Source: Succinivibrio dextrinosolvens DSM 3072 (GTDB taxonomy: Bacteria; Pseudomonadota; Gammaproteobacteria; Enterobacterales; Succinivibrionaceae). From it: a stretch of 36,892 bases of DNA. Made by a program: the position numbers and the translations under genes. Of this stretch, positions 18,166 through 25,765 are shown one piece after another. Location: NCBI RefSeq assembly GCF_900167015.1, contig NZ_FUXX01000025.1:1-36892 (forward strand), in the 5' to 3' direction. The notes under the pieces are model-generated. The model made no database searches. It was not told the DNA's origin and was given only the letters and a program-made list of their open reading frames with translations. Within the stretch, counting starts at the first letter, position 1; every line of letters starts with the position of its first letter.

Positions 18166-19788
18166 TTAGTTTTCAACTTTCTTGTACAAGGTAATCTGAC
18201 GTTTGTCCTTATCGCCATTAAAAACGCACGCGATCTGGATTAACTCTCTGTCTCCAAGATTTTCAAAACCATAGCGTTTTTCAATAATCTGATGCTCCGC
18301 ATCCTCAAGCTTTTTCTGTTCTTCACTATTTATATCCGTGTATTTCAGTTCAAGTACAACTCTGCGCTTTGGGAAGTTTACAAGAATATCACTTCTGCCT
18401 CTGCTGTTATGCTGTTCGACTCGAACATCATGATTCTTGCCAATCAGATAGACCTGCAGCAGTGCTCTTAGAACAGACTCATTATCAACAGGATATTTAT
18501 CATAAGATAGGGCAGCTAATACTTCATTGAAAAGCGAGATAATATCTTCAACAGAGCCTTGTTCAAGAACATAATTTTTACCGGTGGAATATGGAGAAAT
18601 ATTCTTCTGAAAGACTTTTAAACTTAAAAGTCTGAATAGAGCAGATTTAACTTCTAAATTTGCCGCACCAAGAATCACGTTATCATTTGGATCAAGGTCT
18701 GATTTTAAAGTTAAGTATCCGGTCTGACACATCAGAACATTTTCATTAATATCAATCAGAGAAGTTGGGTTCGCAAAATCGTTATAAGGAATTTCAATCT
18801 CTGAGGTCAGAAGATTCTCTATATTCAGATTGTGTGATTCCATATAGTTCATAAGAATAGATGGAAGTCCGCCAACTTCGTACCAGTAATCTCCGAAATA
18901 TACTTCTTTATCGGAAACAATACTATGAAGAAAATTATTGACAGAATAGGTAGAAAATACCTTGTTCCGATATTTTCTATCAAAGCAGTAACTATCATAA
19001 TGCGCTGCCATTCTATCGATGAATTCTTCGCAATCTGCATCTGTTACCTTATCGGTTGATTTATTCTTCTCGTAAGATACGCCGAGTCTTAGGTAATCAA
19101 TATAGAATTTTTTTATTTCATCTCTAGTGAAACCTATCATGTTAGAAAAGGCGTATTCATAGCTTAAATCCATAATATCTGAGCCAACAGAAAAGATAGA
19201 AACATCTTTGAGGCGAGTTACACCAGTAACGGCCATGAATTTAATCTGCTTTTTGCCTTTAATAGCGCCATAGAAATCTCTGATACAGATTCTGAACTTC
19301 TCATAAAGTTCTGGATTGTTAATATTGGCTGTTAGCTGACGATCATATTCATCAATTAGCAGAACCAGCTGCTCACCATCATTCATAGCATCAAAAAGAT
19401 TTGATATGTAAACATTTGGTTCTTTATCATCAAGAACATCTTGTATTTTTTGAGCTCTGGCGAATTTATAGATAGATAAACATAGCTGTCTTTTAAATTC
19501 AGATAAATCTGTTGCAGAGTATTCAAGAAAACTTAAATGAAGAACGGGATACTTCATTTGATCCCAATTGTCATAAATCCATGTTCCCTTGAAATAAGGA
19601 TCAACTCCTTTTTCAAAAAGAGTTCCGATGGTGTTTAGAGTCAGAGACTTACCGAAACGGCGAGGACGTGAAAAGAAAACTCTTTTATAATTTCTTGTAA
19701 GATTATAGATATATTCGGTCTTATCTACATAGATATAATCACTATCTAAAAAATCTTCAATGTTTTCTGACTGAGCAATATTTTTCAT
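18166..19788 (-). CDS. AAA-ATPase-like protein with C-terminal PD-(D/E)XK nuclease domain
   Basis: A 540-residue protein of the AAA-ATPase_like plus PDDEXK_9 family, common in gut Bacteroidetes and Succinivibrionaceae. The N-terminus has FLDSDYIYVDKTEYIYNL and the family's altered P-loop SRPRRFGKSLTLNT (about 40-53). Walker B is LVLLIDEYDRQL (about 141-152), followed by FMAVTGVTRLKDVSIFS. The C-terminal nuclease-like core is GRSDILVNFPKRRVVLELKYTD with Asp467 and E480-x-K482. The usual length is 520-580, so it is complete. The role is unknown; the family is large and often strain-variable, and mobile or defence functions have been suggested. The ATG has AGG about 11 bases upstream. Transcribed against all its neighbours and flanked by IS relics, it appears to be a single-gene cargo. 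Confidence 0.92.
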   Translation of the reverse strand: MKNIAQSENIEDFLDSDYIYVDKTEYIYNLTRNYKRVFFSRPRRFGKSLTLNTIGTLFEKGVDPYFKGTWIYDNWDQMKYPVLHLSFLEYSATDLSEFKRQLCLSIYKFARAQKIQDVLDDKEPNVYISNLFDAMNDGEQLVLLIDEYDRQLTANINNPELYEKFRICIRDFYGAIKGKKQIKFMAVTGVTRLKDVSIFSVGSDIMDLSYEYAFSNMIGFTRDEIKKFYIDYLRLGVSYEKNKSTDKVTDADCEEFIDRMAAHYDSYCFDRKYRNKVFSTYSVNNFLHSIVSDKEVYFGDYWYEVGGLPSILMNYMESHNLNIENLLTSEIEIPYNDFANPTSLIDINENVLMCQTGYLTLKSDLDPNDNVILGAANLEVKSALFRLLSLKVFQKNISPYSTGKNYVLEQGSVEDIISLFNEVLAALSYDKYPVDNESVLRALLQVYLIGKNHDVRVEQHNSRGRSDILVNFPKRRVVLELKYTDINSEEQKKLEDAEHQIIEKRYGFENLGDRELIQIACVFNGDKDKRQITLYKKVEN

Positions 19789-19905
19789 TTACACGACCTA
19801 TCAACTGATTTCAATATGATAATTATATCATTGATGACTAAACAATCAGATTAGCTCTTACTCATTTTATGAGTTGATGCGACTAATAGTAAAGCCAATA
19901 TTCCT

Positions 19906-19935
19906 CTAATTTAGGATTTCTAAATCCTAAATTAG
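19906..19935. repeat. Perfect 12-bp inverted repeat upstream of the AAA/PD-(D/E)XK gene
   Basis: CTAATTTAGGAT and ATCCTAAATTAG flank a 6-base loop, 118 bp upstream of the minus-strand start at 19788. There is no T-run, so an operator or cruciform is more likely than a terminator. The rest of 19789-20099 holds no gene that I can support. Confidence 0.5.
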
Positions 19936-20099
19936 AAAATAGAAATGAAAGTAATTACCCTTTATCAGCCTATACAAAGTGGATCTGATAGTTTGCTTAT
20001 TTTGTTAAGGATAGGAGTTATTCCTTAATTAACTTTTCCTGCCAACATAAAGGATTTGCCATAATAAGGAGAGTAGAGAAAATAAAATCCTTGTCCCCC

Positions 20100-21020
20100 T
20101 GAATTCACTTGTTCATTCAAAAGTGCAGTTCAATGCTTATAGATGTCTATAGAAACGTAATATCTAGTCAATCAAAAAAATCATAACCACAGACTTCAAG
20201 TTCAAAACATTAGTTACTGATGCCTTTAGTGGTTATGAACAACTGATGTAATAACATCCTGGGGCAAAACTGCAGCACTGTCTAGTTCATTTAAGACGAT
20301 AACTGCTACAGGCATTTGATTTTGAAAATTACTGTAAGCAGATGGATGTGCTTGATGAAAAGGAATGCAGAGAGTTTGTCATGAAGGATATAAAAGTCGC
20401 TTCTTACATGTATCTGATTTACTCTGCCTTTAATGCAATCAATAAAATTTATGCGCTTGAGTATAGCGTTAATTACAGCAGAGATAACTATCTGAAGCAA
20501 ACTGCGATAGTCAGAACAAAATGTCGAGAACTTCTGGAAAATGCAGACATAGTCATGGATTAGATGATTAAGCGACACATGAGCCCGAATAAGACTAACA
20601 CCGGACTGGTAGGAAAAAAGGAGAAGCTTATTCACGAGTCTGCGTCTATTGGTATCAGCAACGACCTTTTATACGACAGTTTTTAAATGATCCGGCGGTT
20701 CCGCCAGATACGAATATCGTGTAACTGGCTATAAGACCGATTACGGTATTCAGAAAAAATTCTAACTGGAATGCAACAATATCTTACATGGAAGATCTAT
20801 GTATGCTGTACAGTGTTTATATGACAGCTAAGAAAAACGGCATCAGCGATGTTTATGTCTGGCTTTGAACTTATTGTAGAGATTTATATGAATTCTGTCT
20901 GGAAAAGCAGAGGACAGCTTGTATAAAGGAAGGCAAGTCCTTCACAAAGAAAATCCTTGTCTGGGATATGGTCTCATTATCAACAGGTTTGATTTCAGTA
21001 AATATCAGCTAATGAAAAGA
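20100..21020 (+). pseudogene. IS66-family transposase relic (middle to C-terminus)
   Basis: Readable IS66 TnpC segments in shifting frames: HSKV near 20120; VTDAFSGYEQL, a stop, then HPGAKLQHCLVHLRR (20200-20300); MDVLDEKECREFVMKDIKV through LENADIVMD (20342-20563, open); RPFIRQFLNDPAVPPDTNIV (about 20665-20725); then TISYMEDLCMLYSVYMTAKKNGISDVYVWL and a C-terminal tail ending QLMKR at about 21018. Several stops and shifts make it dead. It is co-linear with the left-edge copy and with 8950-9955. Confidence 0.85.
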
Positions 21021-21032
21021 TAAACATATCAA

Positions 21033-21054
21033 TTCAACAAACGCGTTTGTTGAA
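21033..21054. promoter_or_regulatory. Perfect 22-bp palindrome with ACGCGT core (putative operator)
   Basis: CAACAAACGCGTTTGTTG plus TT/AA flanks is a perfect palindrome. The AACGCGTT core with a central CpG is like LacI/GalR-family operators. A second, looser copy with the same AACGCGTT core is centred 44 bp downstream. It lies 165 bp before the ABC-3C operon, just after the IS66 relic. Confidence 0.5.
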
Positions 21055-21077
21055 AATCCCGAAAAACTAAACCGAGT

Positions 21078-21097
21078 CCAGGAAACGCGTTCGTTGG
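21078..21097. promoter_or_regulatory. Second AACGCGTT-centred site
   Basis: An 8-bp perfect core, AACGCGTT (21084-21091), with matching CCA/TGG outer bases and mismatched bases between. Its centre is 44 bp (about four helical turns) from the first palindrome, so the two lie on one DNA face. Confidence 0.4.
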
Positions 21098-21119
21098 TAT
21101 GGAGTATCTGTTCACTTCT

Positions 21120-21168
21120 GTTTAACTTTAAAGTTAAACAAAACAGTAATTGGAACTTACGATATAAT
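21120..21168 (+). promoter_or_regulatory. Palindrome and -10 box upstream of the ABC-3C operon
   Basis: GTTTAACTTTAAAGTTAAAC (21120-21139) is a perfect 20-bp palindrome. TATAAT lies at 21163-21168, 51 bp before the ATG at 21219, and no good -35 is present at the proper spacing. The palindrome ends 23 bp before the -10, where an activator or repressor could contact polymerase. Controlled expression of the operon is inferred. Confidence 0.45.
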
Positions 21169-21218
21169 TGATATAAAAATGAAATAGAGAATAAATGTAT
21201 AGGTGTTGAAATATTTTT

Positions 21219-22442
21219 ATGTCTCAAACTCAAGTAAAGGCATTCGGGAATAACAAAACTCCAACCAAAACGATACTACACACGGCTATAGCGTCATGGA
21301 ACGGATTTATTTATCAGGGAATGTGCGCTTTATATGTAGCATTGGATATTCTTTATCACGGGGATGATAGCCATAAAGAATGGATGCTGGGGCTTGAAAG
21401 TTATGAGGATTTTGCAATATTGGACAATACTGGTCAAATTCAGTCTTTTCACCAGTGCAAGTGCTACAGAAATTCAAAGGACTTCACAGATGAGTTTGAG
21501 AAGATGGAAAGTAAGAGGAAATACTGGAATAGTGAAGGAAAGTGCGCGAATGATGCTCATCTATATTTTCATTGTAATTTAAACTTGAATTATTCCAACG
21601 GTGTAAGTGCATATAAATATCACAATGGAATGTTTTTAGCTTCGCCGAAAGACATTTATCTTTTGGTAAATGAGATGGTTCAATCAATTATGAACGCACA
21701 GAATATACCTGGGTCTCATGAGGCGAAAACAGAGCGTTTGATATCTTTGATTTGTACTCACGTGTCAAGTTTACATCAGTTGTTAATTGAATCTCCTGCA
21801 GAAACTAATAGTTTTAATAGTGTGTGTGCTCATCCTGTTAAATTACAAAAACTGATGGATCTAATTACAAATACAACGGTCCCATTGAATAAAAAAGAAA
21901 AAGCGTTTTGTTATCTCTACTATTTTGAACTATATCTTAACGAATGTATGACATTTACTCAGCATGTTAACGATGGTAGGTTAAATAGTTTTATAGATGT
22001 GTTGCAGACAATGGATTCGGATAACATTTTGAACTTAATACAGCGCATAAATCCTGACGTAAATGTAAATGACAGTAATGCAGAACGAGAACTTGAAGCA
22101 AGCGCTAGACCTAATAATTTTTATCAGGTTATGACAGACACTTTGGAGGAAATCAATTTACAAAAGATGATGTGGCAGCGTAAAGGTGTGCTTTATTCTC
22201 CAACAACTCTTGGTCAGGATATGGGAACAGCCCGACAGTGTGCAAAAATAGTTAGCAATGATAATATCTCGTCTCTACTTTGGGACTGTAACTGGCTTGT
22301 AGGTAATGTGAAAGAGTCTGTGGAAGATGTGCGAGAGGAATCAAATAAGATAACGACAATGTCCATTGACTATAGCAAGTTTACAAAGCCAGAAAAACTT
22401 GGATTGATTACTATTAAAGACTTTAACGATGGAAAGTATTAA
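21219..22442 (+). CDS. ABC-3C system effector: N-terminal PD-(D/E)XK-type nuclease candidate with C-terminal ABC-3C domain
   Basis: A 407-residue first gene of a three-gene operon. The N-terminus has SWNGFIYQGMCALYVALDIL (26-45), then LGLESYEDFAIL with Glu60 and Asp64, and FHQCKCY with Gln79-x-Lys81. This GFxYQ...ED...QxK order is that of Cap4/DUF4297-like restriction-endonuclease folds. The remaining about 320 residues are helical and match the idea of the C-terminal adaptor domain of ABC three-component systems, which couples an effector to a middle component and an ABC ATPase. In that scheme the ATPase senses invasion and releases the effector's DNase activity. The gene overlaps the next by 14 bp. 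The family is recognised from domain order and operon structure; nuclease activity is inferred. Confidence 0.75.
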   Translation: MSQTQVKAFGNNKTPTKTILHTAIASWNGFIYQGMCALYVALDILYHGDDSHKEWMLGLESYEDFAILDNTGQIQSFHQCKCYRNSKDFTDEFEKMESKRKYWNSEGKCANDAHLYFHCNLNLNYSNGVSAYKYHNGMFLASPKDIYLLVNEMVQSIMNAQNIPGSHEAKTERLISLICTHVSSLHQLLIESPAETNSFNSVCAHPVKLQKLMDLITNTTVPLNKKEKAFCYLYYFELYLNECMTFTQHVNDGRLNSFIDVLQTMDSDNILNLIQRINPDVNVNDSNAERELEASARPNNFYQVMTDTLEEINLQKMMWQRKGVLYSPTTLGQDMGTARQCAKIVSNDNISSLLWDCNWLVGNVKESVEDVREESNKITTMSIDYSKFTKPEKLGLITIKDFNDGKY

Positions 22443-23085
22443 AAAAATTATTTTTACAGAGTTCCTTAACTACGATTATGAAATCATCCTTAACCAGGGA
22501 ACTATATTTGTTTTTAAACACAAGGTATTTGATGATTTTTGGGCTGTGTGTTATGAAAAATTTGATCTTAGTCTACAACATGATATGTATGAAACAGTGA
22601 TTAAGGTCATTGCTGATCTTTACCCATGTGCAAAGAAAAACACCTCATTATTAGTTTTATCAGACTTAAATAAGGAGTACCTCTCCACTGACGAGATAGT
22701 TGAGTTGGAGAAAGATCCTTTTTTCTTTAAGAAATATGTACTGCCATATAGTGAAGAACTGAGCCAAAAATTGCAGTATTTGTTAATAAGTCATAATGCA
22801 AAATCTATATCCGATCTGATAATGTTGCAGGAATCTTTTAATGCACTTATCGAAGAGATTGACTATGGTATGTATCATTTGCTTTATTGCATTGCTCATA
22901 AGTTGCCTTTTATTCCTATTAAGGCTGAACAAAAGACTATGCAACAAAGAGATCTGTTTTTATCAGACAGTGATGAAATATCGGCATTGAATGAAGTATT
23001 GTCAATAAATGGTAATGTTCAGTCAGTATATGAGCAGCTGAAATTAAAGATAGAGCAAGAGTGTTATGAGCAACATAAAGATTAA
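22429..23085 (+). CDS. ABC-3C system middle component
   Basis: A 218-residue protein starting MESIKKIIFTEFLNYDYEII, overlapping the effector's 3' end by 14 bp and the ATPase's 5' end by 20 bp. Such overlaps mean tight translational coupling. No catalytic motif is seen. An N-terminal alpha/beta part with aromatic residues (FKHKVFDDFWAVCYEKFDL) is followed by helices (EELSQKLQYLLISHNAKSISDLI, EALIEEIDYGMYHLLYC-like) and a charged tail. Position and size fit the small middle component that bridges effector and ATPase in ABC three-component systems. It is assigned mainly from context. Confidence 0.65.
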   Translation: MESIKKIIFTEFLNYDYEIILNQGTIFVFKHKVFDDFWAVCYEKFDLSLQHDMYETVIKVIADLYPCAKKNTSLLVLSDLNKEYLSTDEIVELEKDPFFFKKYVLPYSEELSQKLQYLLISHNAKSISDLIMLQESFNALIEEIDYGMYHLLYCIAHKLPFIPIKAEQKTMQQRDLFLSDSDEISALNEVLSINGNVQSVYEQLKLKIEQECYEQHKD

Positions 23086-25311
23086 TTGGATATACTTGCA
23101 GAACTTTAAAGGATTCATTCACTTGAATCTTCAGTTTGACTGCAGTCATTCTGTTATCCTAGGAGGACCTAACGGATATGGTAAGACGACGGTTTTTGAT
23201 GCTCTAGAAATTCTGTTTACAGGCAAGATTCGAAGAATGGATAGTTATGTATCGTTACATAATAACTCCACAAGGATGGATCAAGATGAGCAGAAACCTC
23301 TTGTTTATAGCTCTAAGTCGAACCTAGCCGTTATTGTGAGAGCAGGTATTCAGTCTGGAGATCGGGAAATTATTCTGGAACGTCATGCTGATGTTTACGA
23401 GATGCGAAATCCGGTCGATTTCACTCCTTTTAATCGGCTGTATCTAAGTGAGAACGGTCCTGATGCAATTCATGAGATTTCACCTGATACCTTGCGTAAA
23501 TTTGGTATAGAAGATTTAGCGAAGAATTATGATTTTCTTTACTATCTGAGTCAGGAGGAAACTGTTTCATTCCTTAAAATGAAAGAGTCTGAACGTTCTC
23601 GTCTAGTACAGCAACTATTTGATACATCTCGCTATGAAGATTCGATACAAAGACTTGGTGACGCCATAACTCAGTGTTCAAAACTGTCTTCTGAGCATAT
23701 ACAAAAGAAGAATTCTGTCGATGAAGAAATAAAAAAACTGACTTCTTCAGTAGTAGGAGTACAGAATACTCATAGTCAGTATATCTCTCTTTCTCCTGAT
23801 AAGTCTTTGCTGTGGGATTGTGAGACTCCTAACTTTAGCCATGAGGACTTTAATCTGTGGCTGTCTGATGATGGTGTATAGATGGAATGTTGTATTTCTG
23901 TCAAAACAAGGTTGCTTTTAAACAGAATAATCTGAACAAATTCTTGAGAAGATTGTTGCAAGGAGATTTTATTAAGCAGATAGTCGTGTATTTCCAATAC
24001 AAAGGCTCCACAATTCTGAGTGAATATAAGCAGTATCTGAGGATTAGAACTCTGTTTGAACAACTTCGTTTAGAGAATATCGGAACTTTTACTGTAAATC
24101 TACCTCAAAATCTGATTGCTGATAATGTTATTGACGCTAACGTTTTGAAAGTCTTAGAGGCTGAGCGAGTTAGTCTGATTAGTGTCTATAATGCGACAAC
24201 TGAACTGGAAAATTTAAAGCGTGAGATAGTTCAACGGCGTGAAGAATTGGCAATAATTGTTGCGCATAATCAGGATAAGTTACAAACAGAACATTGTCCG
24301 CTCTGCGGAGCCAGATATGATGACTGTTCAGAGCTAGTTAAGCATATAGAGTCATACGGTACACAACTGTCTTAAAGCCTTGATAACATTACTCATAACC
24401 TTTTGAATCAGTTTGAAAAATACAGACATGAGTTTGTTTTGCAAGTGATAGATCCTTGCGAAGTATTTTATGCCTCAAAAGGAATGAATGATGAATTGGT
24501 GTCATTCTTCGACAGTATTAATATTAATCAGGTATTGAAAGATGCTGAATTAGTAGAGCGCATTTTAGGAAGGCCTATTGTGTATGCTCGACCTACGGAA
24601 GAATTGTTGACAGAATTAGTTAGAGAACTGTCTGCGAAAATAATACCTATTGACGCAAGAGTGAATGTGGGATGGCTTGAACAAATATATAACAGCTATC
24701 TGAAAGATCTTAACTGGACTAGTCTGACTGAAGAGCAAGTTAAAGCTAAACGAGACTATCTGAGAATGATCTGGAACAAGAAGGTATCAGAACTATTGAA
24801 GACAAAACTTGATGCAAGTGCTAGATTACAAGACTGCATTAAGCACTGCAGTCAGCGTTATAATTTGTATAAGAAAACTAAAAAAGCTCTGCAGAGCCAG
24901 CGTGACAAATATATTGATGAAATTATTTCAGACATGAAGATATTATTCTATATTTATTCTGGTCGAATTATGCAGGACTGCCATTATGGTCGAGGCTTAC
25001 TGATTAAACCTAATTTTCCAAAGAAGCGAATACTGTTCGTATCTGGTAGCTATAAGAGCGATGTGGATGCTCTTTACAACATGAGTAGTGGTCAGTTAGT
25101 GTCGCTTTCGATAGCTTTTCTTCTTACTCTGAATAAGTTGTATGCTCGTAGTCCAATGATTGCCATTGATGACCCTGTACAGACTATTGATGATATCAAT
25201 CTATGGGGACTAATTGAGACACTTCGTCACGATTTTAATCAACACTTCTTGTTGCTCTCTACCCATGAACAGGACTACAGTCAATTGCTGAGGGATAAGT
25301 TCCTTAAGTGA
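23066..25311 (+). pseudogene. ABC-3C SMC/RecF-like ABC ATPase, broken by a frameshift and a stop
   Basis: Together the pieces would make about 748 residues. Piece 1 (23066-23881) carries INWIYLQNFKGFIHL and Walker A GGPNGYGKTTVFDALEILF (33-51), plus the Q-loop-like YYLSQEE. Piece 2 (23887-24375) carries a zinc-hook-like CPLCG. Piece 3 (24403-25311) carries the ABC signature NMSSGQLVSLSIAF, Walker B MIAIDDPVQTIDD and the His switch LLLSTHEQ. Pieces 2 and 3 share one frame, separated only by a TAA at 24373-24375. Piece 1 ends in a TAG at 23879, and a -1 shift there joins it smoothly to piece 2 (GV|IDGMLYFCQ). Every catalytic motif survives, so the lesions are recent, or one may be a sequencing error. 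The ATPase should be non-functional while its two operon partners are intact. Confidence 0.88.
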
Positions 25312-25566
25312 GGAATAAATTCAAGACTGATAGATATGAGATCCATTAGAAGGAATAGCGATGAACAATAATATTAAAATAAGCCATAATAAGATGGCAA
25401 TATTTGGTATATGGTGCCAACACGATCGGTTCATTATCTCAAATCTGTTGAATCCTGATTTTTACAAATATGGCAGATGATTCCGCTCACTACAGTTATG
25501 AGATAAGAACAGCTTAATTAACCAGAAGTTTCATGCTTCAGTAAAACAGTTTGTTTATTTTTTGAA

Positions 25567-25663
25567 GCTGTGAATGTCATTACTTCTGTAAAGCCGCGAA
25601 TGTCTTGGCTTCAGTGACTCAGCGAATGTATTTGCTTCTTGAAGCTGTGAATGACATTGATTT
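25567..25663 (+). repeat. Four tandem degenerate repeats, about 26-bp period
   Basis: Copies start at 25567, 25593, 25619 and 25644. The first three share GCSGYGAATGTCWTTGCTTC-like sequence, with GAATGT and CTTC strongly conserved; the fourth is more diverged (GTGAATGACATTG). The spacings are 26, 26 and 25 bp. Possible roles include transposase-binding repeats of an IS21-type end or a remnant of a protein-binding array. Confidence 0.6.
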
Positions 25664-25684
25664 GAATGCACAAGACCATATTTA

Positions 25685-25724
25685 AAGGAGACTTTTTTAT
25701 CTCTGCAAAAGAGAAAGTCTCCTT
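25685..25724. terminator. Long hairpin, possible terminator of the minus-strand gene
   Basis: AAGGAGACTTT (25685-25695) pairs perfectly with AAAGTCTCCTT (25714-25724), and inner CTCT/AGAG bases extend the stem. It lies 41 bp past the stop of the gene at 25766-27781. The tract after it on the minus strand is only TTTAAATA, so termination would be modest; an IS end is an alternative. Confidence 0.45.
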
Positions 25725-25765
25725 ATCTCAAAACTAAATCAATCAGCCGAATCTTATAAAACTCT

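Larger units (their letters stand above)
25312..25765. other. Gap holding tandem repeats and a hairpin; no gene
   Basis: 454 bp at the junction between the defence island and the metabolic genes. It holds four 26-bp-spaced repeats (25567-25663) and a long hairpin (25685-25724); no supportable ORF was found. Confidence 0.5.

Noticed and set aside
23870-23890. Programmed -1 frameshift in the ABC ATPase
   Set aside because: No slippery heptamer and no clear downstream pseudoknot; a second lesion (TAA at 24373) in the same gene argues for decay or sequencing error.
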